Shown here: one piece after another, positions 1-9,202 of the stretch
How positions within the stretch are numbered: the first letter of the stretch is position 1
How the letters are laid out: every line of letters starts with the position of its first letter
Source of the DNA: Bacteroidaceae bacterium
GTDB lineage: Bacteria; Bacteroidota; Bacteroidia; Bacteroidales; Bacteroidaceae
Direction: 5' to 3'
NCBI GenBank assembly: GCA_017617335.1
Contig: JAFZWK010000058.1
Span: 1 to 64,000, forward strand
DNA: 64,000 nucleotides
Made by a program: the position numbers and the translations under genes
Notes under the pieces: model-generated
The model's input: only the letters and a program-made list of their open reading frames with translations
The model's database searches: none
What the model was told of the DNA's origin: nothing

Positions 1-30
1 AATTTAGTTGCAGAGTATGTAGGTATAATT

Positions 31-147
31 TTTATATTTTATATTATATAATATTATAATATTATATAATATAAAATATAAAGTCAAATTCTCCTTGCAG
101 CATCGTTCTTTCCATCTTGATTTGCAACAGTGCAACAGTGCAACAGT
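31..147. repeat. Perfect 52-bp AT palindrome followed by tandem 8-mers
   Basis: Positions 31-82 are a perfect inverted repeat made only of A and T, with 26-nt arms meeting at 56/57 and no loop. At 124-147 the 8-mer GCAACAGT occurs three times in tandem. By analogy with 36570-36719 and 62795-63073, where tandem units form inverted arms around an AT palindrome, a left arm of complementary 8-mers would be expected just outside the window. That part is inference. Confidence 0.85.
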
Positions 148-178
148 CTGTACTTCCCCCAGTGCTTCCCTAAAAAAA

Positions 179-292
179 GTTGAATGATTATTTACTTATC
201 CCTGACATGGTTTGAATATTATTTTACTAAACCCTGTCTAAGGTTGAATCATTCTCTCTAAACCCTTCTTTTGGTTGAATCTGCTCTGCGGG
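179..292 (+). repeat. Degenerate 31-33 bp direct repeats
   Basis: Units begin with GTTGAAT or GTTTGAAT at 179, 210, 243 and 274, giving steps of 31, 33 and 31 bp. The second and third share a CTAAACCCT core in the middle of the unit. Just downstream (301-318) the complementary form of the same words appears. The units are too degenerate and too few for a CRISPR array. Confidence 0.6.
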
Positions 293-510
293 AAAATGTT
301 CAATCAGATTCAGGGTTTGTTATGCAAAGGTACATGCACCTTCTTGAATTTCCAAATTTTCGACTTATTACATTTGTATTTTTGAACTAAGTTTTGTAAC
401 TCTAATAAATCTAAATCTTTGTTTTTATCCATTTTTAAACGCCGTTTTTATTCAACGTTTTTCAGGGTAAGACAGTGCGTTAATTTGCCCCCAAAAAATG
501 TGCCAAAAAT

Positions 511-541
511 TTTGATATTATAAAAAAAATGCTTAAATTTG
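511..541 (+). promoter_or_regulatory. Bacteroidota-type promoter for the beta-helix gene
   Basis: A TTTG (-33 type) at 511-514 is followed after 19 nt by TAAATTTG (-7 type, consensus TAnnTTTG) at 534-541. This leaves a 5' leader of roughly 85 nt before the ATG at 631. Confidence 0.55.
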
Positions 542-630
542 CATCAGATTTGAGCACTTGACTTTACGTGCACAAAAATCACATTAATGAATAGAAACAT
601 ACAACAAGGTTTAACTAAAATTTAAAGCTT

Positions 631-3600
631 ATGAGATTGAAATTCTACTTAGTAATGCTGACCTGCATGGTTGGTATGCGTGCATGGGCGTTGGAACCCG
701 TGGACGGAGTTTATCAATTGGCTACTGCACAGGATCTGGTAGACTTTGCTGAGCTGATCAATGGAGGGACGACGGACGTCAAGGCTGTCCTGACTGCCGA
801 CATCGACATGAGCGAGTACCCCACCTGTCTGATTGGTAATGCCCAGGAGACTCCCTTTACTGGAGAGTTCGACGGACAAGGGCACACCATCAAGCTGGCC
901 ATCAATGTGGAGAACACTTTCAACTACAGCGGCGCCCTGTTCCGCTTTGTGAATAACGCTACGTTCAAGAACCTTCATCTGACGGGTTCCGTGACCACAG
1001 CGGGTAAGCATCCTGCCAGTCTGGCGTCTGCCATCAGCGGTACCATCGTCCTGACGAAGGTATCCAGCGACTGCGATATCTTCACCAACGGCGGCGATGC
1101 CTGCATGGGCGGTCTGGTGGGTATTGCCGGCGAGAACGGCGATAACGCTCCTGCCACAGACCTTACCTTCAACTATTGCTCCTTCACGGGCAGCATCACC
1201 CACACGGGCGAGGACATCGGACAGAACCACGGCGGTAACTTCGTGGGCTGGAAAGGCAACCGGAACACGACGGTAACCATCAACTCCAGCTATGCCATTC
1301 CCAAGTCCATCACGAACAGCCCCAACTTCTCTACCTTCGTGCGTTTCTGGGGAAGCAACGACAACGGCCAGATCATGGTCAACAACAGCTTCTACCTGAA
1401 CAACATCGAGGATTACGCTGCCTTCCAGGGCGAGGCTGCCTCGTTGGAGATGTTCCAGAGCGGTGAGGTATGCTACTATCTCAACGAAAGGAAGACGGAG
1501 GGCCAGACCTGGTTCCAGAACATTGGCGAAGACGACTCCCCCGTGCTGGACAGCACCCACAAGACGGTCTACGCCAACGGCACGGTACGCTGCGACGGTG
1601 CGCCGGATGCCATCGAGTACAGCAACACATATTCCGACTCACCCGTTGCTCCGCCTCACACCTACAAGGATGGTATCTGCCAGGTATGCGGCACTCCGGA
1701 TGAGAATTTTGCAGAAAGAGATGCTGACGGCTACGTGCTGCTCGATACTCCTGAGAAGATCGTGTGGTTTGCAGCAATGGTGGAAAAGAAGGACAATGCC
1801 CTGAACGCCAAGCTGACTGACGACATCAATATGGCATCGGTGGAGGATTTCGCAATGATTGGCTCCGACGAGCATCCCTATTGCGGTACCTTCGACGGTC
1901 AGGACCACTTCATCAGCTACCTCACGCTGGAGAAGACACAGAACTTCGTGGGCTTCTTCTCGACGGTGGGCGACGGCGCTCACGTCACACACCTCATCCT
2001 CGACAACACCTGCTCCATCTTCTCCACTGGTAACCGCGTGGGTATGGTGGGTGCTGCGCACCGCCAAGGTACCGTCCTGATCGACTACTGCGGCAACGAG
2101 GGCAACGTGACCTCCACCTCTCCATTCGAGAGTACGGCAGGCGGTATCTTTGGTTGCAACGTTGACTGTCTGGCCGACATACACATTGACCACTGCTACA
2201 GCACGGGTGTCATCGACGGTATGAACCAGTCGGCTCAGATTGCCGGATGGCTGAACTACTTCGGCAACAGCAGCATGACCAATTGCTGGTCGGTAGCCGA
2301 AGTGAAGGGTTACGACAACGAAGGCGCCTCGATGGCTCGCCACTCGGGTCAGCGCCTGGAGAACAACTTCAGCACCATCGGTCAGGGAAGAGTCTTCTCG
2401 GCCGAGGAGGTGATGACGGGCGAGCTGTGCTACAAGATGAACGGCTCCACCCTGAGTGCCAACCCTGTCTGGTACCAGACCATCGGCGTGGACGACATGC
2501 CCACCTGGAAAGAGGATCATGGACTCGTCTTCCAGTCCGGCGAAGGTGAATTCGACTTCATACAGGACGACGGGAACTACGAGAACAAGCGCGACTTGCT
2601 GATAGACTATGAAGCCCGCTTCACAGAGGACTTGGCGGCTACCAGCGCATTGGTCGAATACTATCAGGCCTATCTGGAGGATTTGGGCTCGATGACCTAT
2701 GACCAGCTTCTTGTTTCCTACGACGGCCTCAATATTCTCAAGGCCCAACTGAACGAATCGGCACGCGCTTACGAGAACTACGAGAAGAAGGTAGCCGAAG
2801 TGATGGCATTCCTCGAGGAGAGCCCCGAGTTGTCTGGCACTTACCTGGACTACCTCAGAAGCTATCTGGAGGACATTCAGGAGCCTGGCACCTATCCCAA
2901 CGGCACGTATCAGTACATTATGGAGAACCTGCTGCCTACGACGGAGGAAATCCAGGCTGAGACGGAGTATGTGGAACTGCTGCGCCGTCAGGCTGTGGAA
3001 GGCGGCTATGTGAAGGATTCCGACATCAGCAACCTGCTGGTGAACCCCGAGTTCGCCAACTGGTATGAGGGTTGGGAGAAAGAACTGAACTGCTCGCGCA
3101 ACAGCGACGTGATCCAGGGACGCCACATCTCAGAGACGTGGAACGGTACGTTCAACATCCATCAGACCCTTACCGGCATGAAGCCTGGCATCTACGAGGT
3201 GCAGATACAAGCCTCCTACCGTCCAGCCTTCCAGCCTGCCAGCACCAACCTGTCGGGTATGATATACATGAATGACCAGAACGTCTACATCATGAGTTCC
3301 TACGAAGGAAGAGTTCTGGCCGAGGACGCTGTAGACGGTGAGAACTGCTACCTCAACATGGAAGATGCTCTCCACGACATGATCATCTACGACGTGGACG
3401 AACCAGCCGGCTACGTTCCCCGCGGCACAACTGGTGCATATTACGCCTATAAGGCTGGCCGCTACCAAAACCGTCTGTGTTGCCTCGTAACAGAGGACGG
3501 CGAGCTGACCGTAGGTCTGAAGGATGAAGGTTCCGGCGGTCCTGAGGACGAGACGGCATGGGCTGAGATGAAGCTCATCTACCGAGGCACCGTTGAGGAG

Positions 3601-5091
3601 GCTGCCGATGCAATTGACGAGACGTTGGAAGGAATGGTGGCACGCGCCACGACCCTGCTCGAATATGAGTGCGACGTTGACTTCTCGCTCTATCCCAACT
3701 TCGGCAACGAGCTGCGTAGTGCCCTGCAGGCTGCTATCGATGCAGTGGGGACTGCTACCACAGGCGAGCAGAAGTATGAGCTTGTCGAAACCTTCTCTAC
3801 CTTGTTCCGCGATGTTTATGACTGCAAGAGGGCTTACAGGGCCTTTAACCAGGCATGTGCTATGTATGAGGACGGACTGGTGAATCTGCAGAACGAAGGC
3901 TTCGACTTCGGCGAGGAAGGCATTGTTCCTTACATCAACCAGCTGTATGACATCCAGGATCAGCTCTTCACGGGTGGCTTCACCCACTCTGAGGCTCGAT
4001 CTCAGGCTGCCATCCAGGCTCTGCCTTATTACAGCGCTATCTTCGGTGAAATGCCATATATGGCTAACGGTTTCTATGAGATAGATAATTTCGAAAAAAT
4101 GATTTGGGTGCAGAAGCAGATCAATGCAGGCAATACGAACCTGAACATAGCACTGACGGAAGACATCGACCTCAGCGAGCATCCAACCTTCATGCTGTCA
4201 GAGAACAAGGCAAATTCCTTTACAGGAATCTTTGACGGACAAGGACACACCATCAAGCTGGCTATCAATGTGGAGAACACTGGCGACTACAGTGGTGCCC
4301 TGTTCCGCTATGCTCAGGACGCCACGTTCCGCAACCTCAACCTGACAGGCTCGGTAACCACCTGCGGGAAGCATCCTGCCAGCCTCGTGAGCTGTCTCTT
4401 TGGCACTGGCATCCCCACTATTTCGAATGTGACGTCAAGTTGCGATATTTTCACCAATGCAAACGATGCTTGTATGAGCGGTATAGTCGGTATTCTCGGC
4501 GATATTTGGAACGATGGCCGCGGCATAGAAGTCATCTTCAACAACTGTGGCTTTACGGGTAACATCACCCACACCGGCGACGCCAACGCACAGAACCACG
4601 GTGGAAGCTTCATCGGATGGAAGGCCGTCAATAATGCAACGGTTACGATGAACAACTGCTACGCTGCGCCAAAGTCGGCAAACAGCCCAAGATTCAGCAC
4701 CTTCGTACGCCTCTATGGCTCAGATAACGGACAGGAATATGCCAACAACTGCTACTTCCTGAGCGGTGTGACCGACTATGTGGCCAAGCAGGGTACGGAA
4801 GCTTCTGCCGAGGAGTTTGCCAATGGCACCGTCTGCTATGCCCTCAACAGCGACCAGAGCGCCATCGCCTGGTACCAGAAGATCGGCGAAGATTCTTATC
4901 CTGTGCTCGACCCGACTCACGGCAAGGTGGTGAAGAACGAGGATGGAACGTACAGCACTGTAACGGTTGTAGATGACGTTCTCGTCAACAAGCCCTCCGA
5001 CGGCAGAATCTACAACCTGAGCGGTCAGCGCGTAAAGAAGGCTGTGAAGGGTCTCTACATTATCGACGGTAAGAAGATTCTGGTTAAATAA
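631..5091 (+). CDS. Secreted beta-helix (GLUG-like) surface protein with sorting tail
   Basis: A 1486-residue exported protein. Residues 1-20 are a signal peptide ending in RAWA. Residues about 30-310 and 1150-1440 are two closely similar beta-helix blocks (DIDxSE, then FDGQGHTIK, then short strand repeats such as GCxFTGxI), the pattern of GLUG/adhesin-like domains. A third, diverged block lies at about 365-620. A helical stretch (about 650-810) and a beta-sandwich-like segment (about 820-1010, containing TLTGMKPGIYEV) sit between. The last 40 residues (IYNLSGQRV, then GLYIIDGKK) look like the short terminal sorting signal of Bacteroidales type IX secretion cargo. A full-length relative lies at 58342-62547. 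Role is probably surface adhesion or glycan contact; this is inferred from architecture only. It heads the run of exported-protein genes reaching 15186. Confidence 0.8.
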   Translation: MRLKFYLVMLTCMVGMRAWALEPVDGVYQLATAQDLVDFAELINGGTTDVKAVLTADIDMSEYPTCLIGNAQETPFTGEFDGQGHTIKLAINVENTFNYSGALFRFVNNATFKNLHLTGSVTTAGKHPASLASAISGTIVLTKVSSDCDIFTNGGDACMGGLVGIAGENGDNAPATDLTFNYCSFTGSITHTGEDIGQNHGGNFVGWKGNRNTTVTINSSYAIPKSITNSPNFSTFVRFWGSNDNGQIMVNNSFYLNNIEDYAAFQGEAASLEMFQSGEVCYYLNERKTEGQTWFQNIGEDDSPVLDSTHKTVYANGTVRCDGAPDAIEYSNTYSDSPVAPPHTYKDGICQVCGTPDENFAERDADGYVLLDTPEKIVWFAAMVEKKDNALNAKLTDDINMASVEDFAMIGSDEHPYCGTFDGQDHFISYLTLEKTQNFVGFFSTVGDGAHVTHLILDNTCSIFSTGNRVGMVGAAHRQGTVLIDYCGNEGNVTSTSPFESTAGGIFGCNVDCLADIHIDHCYSTGVIDGMNQSAQIAGWLNYFGNSSMTNCWSVAEVKGYDNEGASMARHSGQRLENNFSTIGQGRVFSAEEVMTGELCYKMNGSTLSANPVWYQTIGVDDMPTWKEDHGLVFQSGEGEFDFIQDDGNYENKRDLLIDYEARFTEDLAATSALVEYYQAYLEDLGSMTYDQLLVSYDGLNILKAQLNESARAYENYEKKVAEVMAFLEESPELSGTYLDYLRSYLEDIQEPGTYPNGTYQYIMENLLPTTEEIQAETEYVELLRRQAVEGGYVKDSDISNLLVNPEFANWYEGWEKELNCSRNSDVIQGRHISETWNGTFNIHQTLTGMKPGIYEVQIQASYRPAFQPASTNLSGMIYMNDQNVYIMSSYEGRVLAEDAVDGENCYLNMEDALHDMIIYDVDEPAGYVPRGTTGAYYAYKAGRYQNRLCCLVTEDGELTVGLKDEGSGGPEDETAWAEMKLIYRGTVEEAADAIDETLEGMVARATTLLEYECDVDFSLYPNFGNELRSALQAAIDAVGTATTGEQKYELVETFSTLFRDVYDCKRAYRAFNQACAMYEDGLVNLQNEGFDFGEEGIVPYINQLYDIQDQLFTGGFTHSEARSQAAIQALPYYSAIFGEMPYMANGFYEIDNFEKMIWVQKQINAGNTNLNIALTEDIDLSEHPTFMLSENKANSFTGIFDGQGHTIKLAINVENTGDYSGALFRYAQDATFRNLNLTGSVTTCGKHPASLVSCLFGTGIPTISNVTSSCDIFTNANDACMSGIVGILGDIWNDGRGIEVIFNNCGFTGNITHTGDANAQNHGGSFIGWKAVNNATVTMNNCYAAPKSANSPRFSTFVRLYGSDNGQEYANNCYFLSGVTDYVAKQGTEASAEEFANGTVCYALNSDQSAIAWYQKIGEDSYPVLDPTHGKVVKNEDGTYSTVTVVDDVLVNKPSDGRIYNLSGQRVKKAVKGLYIIDGKKILVK
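868..1015 (+). repeat. Intragenic direct repeat, copy 1 (copy 2 at about 4231-4378)
   Basis: Within the beta-helix gene this stretch is nearly identical at the DNA level to about 4231-4378, offset by 3363 bp (1121 codons). The shared run includes the codons for FDGQGHTIKLAINVENT. Identity extends to many third codon positions, so it reflects recent duplication or conversion rather than protein constraint alone. Confidence 0.8.
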
Positions 5092-5168
5092 ACTGTTCGT
5101 TACAAAGCAGGGGGTGCTTCGTGTCGTAACGGGTGCACCCTCTGCCCTTTAAACCCATAAGACATAAT

Positions 5169-7004
5169 ATGAAGCCATTTATCATCTCCGTAGCGGCTGC
5201 CATCCTGTGCTGTACGGCATCGTGTACCGCAGAAACCACTCAGCAGAAGGCCATCACCCAGGTGGGTTTCGAGAACGTCAAGATTCAGGACGCTTTCTGG
5301 AGTCCTTACTTGGAGAACAACGCCCTGCATACCATCCCCGTCTGTATCGACCAGATAGAAAACCAAACCGGGCGCATCCGCAACTTCGAGAACGCAGCAA
5401 AGAGAAAAGGTCAGCATTCGGGCATCTTCTTCGACGACTCCGACGTCTATAAGGCTGTGGAGGGTGTGGCTTATAGCCTCATCAACCATCCCGATGCCGA
5501 GCTGGAGAAGCACATGGACGAGTGGATAGACAAGTTCGCTGCCGCCCAGTTGGAGGACGGTTACATCAACACCTTCTACACCCTCACAGGACTGGAGAAC
5601 CGATGGACGGATATGGACAAGCACGAAATGTATTGCGCAGGTCATCTCTTGGAGGGCGCCATCGCCTACTACAAGGCTACGGGCAAGGACAAGTTGCTGC
5701 AGGTTGCTATCCGAATGGTGGACTATATGATGGAGACGTTCATGCTGGCCGACCGCCACTGGGTGCCCGGACACGAGGAGATTGAGCTGGCACTCTGTAA
5801 GCTCTATGCGCTGAATGGCGAGAAGAAGTATCTGGAGTTTGCCCACTGGCTACTGGAACAACGTGGACGTGGATACAGTAATCTGGCTCAATCATATGGT
5901 TTGAAACATTATCAGGATGTGGTTCCTGTGAAAGACCTTCGTGAGATTCACGGTCACGCCGTCAGGGCCATGTACCTGTTCTGCGGTATGGCTGATGTGG
6001 CTTCCTACATCCCTGACACAGGCTATATGGAGGCTCTTGACTCACTCTGGCTGAACGTTACAGGAGGTCACATGTACGTTACAGGAGGTATAGGCGTGGC
6101 TTATCGGACTGAGGGATTCAGTGAGCCTTACGACCTGCCCAACTACGAAGCTTACTGCGAGACGTGTGCAAGTATCGGTATGGTGCTTTGGAACCACCGC
6201 ATGAACGAGTGGAAGGGCGATGCACAGTATGTGAACGTGCTGGAGCGCTCGCTCTACAACGGTGTGCTGGCAGGTATCAGCCTTCAGGGCGACCGCTTCT
6301 TCTACGTCAATCCCCTGGCCTCGCACGGCAACCATCACCGCCAGGCCTGGTACGGCTGCGCCTGCTGTCCCAGTAATGTATGCCGCTTCATCCCGTCTGT
6401 GGGCAACTACATCTACGGCACCAGCCGCGACGCCCTCTGGGTAAACCTTTATATCGGCAGCGAAGCCACTTGCAAAGTGGGCCGAAAGGAAGTGAAGGTG
6501 AAGATGGAGACAGAGATGCCTTGGCAGGGAACTTCCCGTCTCACCTTCGAGAATAAGATGAAAGGTCAATTGAGGCTGAGAATACCAGACTGGGCAGAAA
6601 ACTTTACCCTTTCCGTCAATGACGAGCCTGTGGCATACCAGACAGAGCGCGGGTATGCCGTAGTGGAGCGCCGTTGGAAGGAGGGCGATGTGGTGGAGAT
6701 AAACACCCCGATGAAAGTAAAGGCTGTGGCTGCCGACCCCAGGGTAAAAGCGGACGAGGGGCAGAGAGCCATCCAGCGCGGCCCGCTGGTCTATTGTGCC
6801 GAACAGGTCGATAACACGGACACCTTCCAGGAGATTGCCATCAGTGAAAAGACCGAATGGCAGACGGTTCCTGTTGAGGAATTGGGCGGCATCACCCGTC
6901 TTGTGGGCAGCGAGAAGGAACAGACCGTAAACCTCATTCCCTACTACGCCTGGGATAACCGTGAAGCCTGTGAAATGCGTGTATGGCTTCCTTGGAGAGA
7001 ATAG
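5169..7004 (+). CDS. GH127-family beta-L-arabinofuranosidase, lipoprotein
   Basis: An 611-residue glycoside hydrolase of the GH127 (or closely related GH146) type, which removes beta-L-arabinofuranose. The start at 5169 is preferred over a GTG at 5133 because it places a lipoprotein signal (MKPFIIS, then LCCTASC) at the N-terminus, so the enzyme is likely membrane-anchored. The whole catalytic set of the family is visible with correct spacing: Glu315 (acid/base, in TEGF), Glu331 and Cys333 (in YCETC), and Cys399-Cys400 (in GCACCPSN), where the first Cys of the pair is the nucleophile and the others bind zinc in the characterised Bifidobacterium enzyme. The second GH127 gene at 12730 and GH43 at 15336 support a role in arabinose-containing glycan breakdown. 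Confidence 0.9.
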   Translation: MKPFIISVAAAILCCTASCTAETTQQKAITQVGFENVKIQDAFWSPYLENNALHTIPVCIDQIENQTGRIRNFENAAKRKGQHSGIFFDDSDVYKAVEGVAYSLINHPDAELEKHMDEWIDKFAAAQLEDGYINTFYTLTGLENRWTDMDKHEMYCAGHLLEGAIAYYKATGKDKLLQVAIRMVDYMMETFMLADRHWVPGHEEIELALCKLYALNGEKKYLEFAHWLLEQRGRGYSNLAQSYGLKHYQDVVPVKDLREIHGHAVRAMYLFCGMADVASYIPDTGYMEALDSLWLNVTGGHMYVTGGIGVAYRTEGFSEPYDLPNYEAYCETCASIGMVLWNHRMNEWKGDAQYVNVLERSLYNGVLAGISLQGDRFFYVNPLASHGNHHRQAWYGCACCPSNVCRFIPSVGNYIYGTSRDALWVNLYIGSEATCKVGRKEVKVKMETEMPWQGTSRLTFENKMKGQLRLRIPDWAENFTLSVNDEPVAYQTERGYAVVERRWKEGDVVEINTPMKVKAVAADPRVKADEGQRAIQRGPLVYCAEQVDNTDTFQEIAISEKTEWQTVPVEELGGITRLVGSEKEQTVNLIPYYAWDNREACEMRVWLPWRE

Positions 7005-7040
7005 ACCCTCGGCTCATTGATCCATAAATAAAGAAGAAAC

Positions 7041-9161
7041 ATGAAAAAGAATTTGTCCTTATTGGTATTTTTTCTCGTCCTCTTTGGATGTAAGGAGCAT
7101 GTCGACATGTCCAATCGTTATGTGTTCACTTCTCACACGATGATAAGCTACATGGAGAAGTTCCCCGAGAAATATGGTGAGTATCTGGATTTGCTGTTTC
7201 GTACACGGGTGAGTAACGTCAGTGAGACCACCGTGGGACAGCTTCTTTCAGCACGTGGGTACTACACGGTGTTCGCCCCTACGAACAATGCCATACACAC
7301 CTATCTGGAGTCGCTTTGCGAGAAAGGATTGATACAGGAACCATCCTGGGACAGCTTCCGCAACAAGCAGGAGCGCGACTCTATTGAACAGGTCATCGTC
7401 TATAACAGCATCATCGACGGGGGCGACAACACAATATTCTACTGCAACGACTTCCCTGTGGAACAGGACGGAGAGATACCTGTGCCCAACATGCTGGACC
7501 GACGCTTGATCGTTCATCAAAGCGAGGATAGCGTGGGGCATTTCCTCATCAACAATCAGCCGATGGACATGCGCAACAGCGACATTCCGGTGATAAACGG
7601 CATCCTGCACACTATGAATGGAGTGGTGGCTCCCAGCAACAACACGCTCGGACGACTGCTCTACAACATCGAGCGGGAGAAGCGTGAAGGATTCTATGTG
7701 GCTGCTATGCTGGCGCATGCTGTGGGACTGCTGGATACACTTGAACAGTACCGCGACCCTGTCTACGAGGACCTTTATCAGCGAGGCATTGTACCCGTGT
7801 GGAACGACGATTATGGCGATGACCGCAACGGACACTATTTCTACTCACCCGAGCATCGCTATTACGGCTACACGTACTTTGCCGAGACTGACAGCCTCTG
7901 GGAAAACCTCTTGGGTAAGCCAGCATTGGACATCACCGTTTCCGACGTGACAAACTATCTAGAGCAACAAGGCATCTATCCCGATGCAGAGCGCGGAACC
8001 AACTACAAAAGCGAGAACAATCTGCTGAACCAGTTCGTCACCTATCATTTCCTGCCCGAACGGCTACCGACCAACCACCTCATCTACCACTGGAGCGAGC
8101 GTGGATTCAACCGTTCCTCGAAGATACTGGGAGCTGCTGTAAGCGAGTTCTACGTCACTATGGGGAAGCGCCGGCTGCTGAAGATATTCGAGAGCCGCGA
8201 GAGCCAGGGAGTTTACTTGAACCGTTTCCCTGTCCTCAACAACGGACGTCGAGAGAATTACCGCGAGAAGTATTGCGACCCTGACAAGGTGGGTATATTC
8301 ATCGGAGCACCCAATCTGGAGGGAGAGAACAACGTGCGCAACGGTATGATCTATCCCATAGATAAACTCCTCGTTTACGACGACGCTACACGTACTAACC
8401 TTCAGAAAGGACGTATCCGCTGGGATGTCTCGTCGATGTTCCCCGAATACGTCAACAACGACATACGCCTCTGCGAGATACAGACTCATGAGCGCCTTTG
8501 GGTGTACATCCCCAACGAATATCCCTATCTCGATGATTGTGAGATCTCTCAGGACACACGCTTCTACTATTGGCCCGCCACAAACCAAAGCTGGGACAAC
8601 TATCAGGCCGACGAGTATACCATCCGAGGCCAACAGGACATTACCCTGCGTCTGCCGCCCGTACCACAACGAGGAACCTACGAGTTGCGCTGTGCGGTGC
8701 AGCATGGAGGCGGTAACGGCGACGAGCGCGGAATGGTGCAGTTCTACTGGGGGCACGATCGCGACAACCTGACTCCTATGGGCATTCCCGTTGACTTGCG
8801 TACTGGAGGTTTGACTCGTCGCACGAAGCTAGGAGAGCTTCCCAGCGACACGGGATGGGAGGCCGACTCGGAGGACGACGAATACAACGCTGAGGTTGAT
8901 AAGCGAATGAGGAACAAAGACTGGATGAAGGGGGCTCACATTCAATGCGTGACTTCCAATACCTCGACTTATTCGGCGCGTGCGAATCCGATGTGCCTCC
9001 GACGCATCCTTGTGCGTGGCACGATGGACCCCAACGAGACGTACTACGTCCGCTTCAAGACCGTACTCGACGACCCCTATACCTATCTATACATGGATTA
9101 CTTTGAGTACGTGGCCAAAGAGATTTACGACAATCCTGAAGAGCCGGAGGATATCTGGTAA
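7041..9161 (+). CDS. Fasciclin-domain lipoprotein
   Basis: A 706-residue lipoprotein: MKKNLSLLVFFLVLFGC is a signal with lipobox Cys17. Residues about 28-200 form a FAS1 (fasciclin) domain, seen from the segments TVFAPTNNAIHTYLES and INGILHTMNGVV. A second, more diverged FAS1-like unit spans about 205-450, ending in NGMIYPIDKLLVYD. The C-terminal 250 residues are beta-rich and resemble the extra domain found after fasciclin in Bacteroidota proteins. FAS1 domains bind proteins or glycans at surfaces; none is known to be catalytic. It starts 36 nt after the GH127 stop and 41 nt before the next gene, which fits a single transcript. Confidence 0.75.
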   Translation: MKKNLSLLVFFLVLFGCKEHVDMSNRYVFTSHTMISYMEKFPEKYGEYLDLLFRTRVSNVSETTVGQLLSARGYYTVFAPTNNAIHTYLESLCEKGLIQEPSWDSFRNKQERDSIEQVIVYNSIIDGGDNTIFYCNDFPVEQDGEIPVPNMLDRRLIVHQSEDSVGHFLINNQPMDMRNSDIPVINGILHTMNGVVAPSNNTLGRLLYNIEREKREGFYVAAMLAHAVGLLDTLEQYRDPVYEDLYQRGIVPVWNDDYGDDRNGHYFYSPEHRYYGYTYFAETDSLWENLLGKPALDITVSDVTNYLEQQGIYPDAERGTNYKSENNLLNQFVTYHFLPERLPTNHLIYHWSERGFNRSSKILGAAVSEFYVTMGKRRLLKIFESRESQGVYLNRFPVLNNGRRENYREKYCDPDKVGIFIGAPNLEGENNVRNGMIYPIDKLLVYDDATRTNLQKGRIRWDVSSMFPEYVNNDIRLCEIQTHERLWVYIPNEYPYLDDCEISQDTRFYYWPATNQSWDNYQADEYTIRGQQDITLRLPPVPQRGTYELRCAVQHGGGNGDERGMVQFYWGHDRDNLTPMGIPVDLRTGGLTRRTKLGELPSDTGWEADSEDDEYNAEVDKRMRNKDWMKGAHIQCVTSNTSTYSARANPMCLRRILVRGTMDPNETYYVRFKTVLDDPYTYLYMDYFEYVAKEIYDNPEEPEDIW

Positions 9162-9202
9162 GAAGATACCCACGAGTGAAGAATGTGATGTTTTCTGGCC
9201 GT

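Larger units (their letters stand above)
1..630. other. Non-coding leader region with AT palindrome and repeats
   Basis: No convincing gene is seen in this stretch. It holds a 52-bp perfect AT palindrome (31-82), three copies of an 8-bp repeat (124-147), three to four degenerate 31-33 bp direct repeats (179-280) and the likely promoter of the next gene (511-541). Whatever lies to the left is cut by the window edge. Confidence 0.7.

Noticed and set aside
179..292. Possible CRISPR array
   Set aside because: Only four short degenerate words, no constant repeat with unique spacers, and no cas genes nearby.
649..4182. Long minus-strand open frames (up to about 500 codons) across the first beta-helix gene
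   Set aside because: They lie opposite a gene with signal peptide, domain repeats and sorting tail. The frames arise from its GC-rich third positions, have no recognisable protein features and no promoter.
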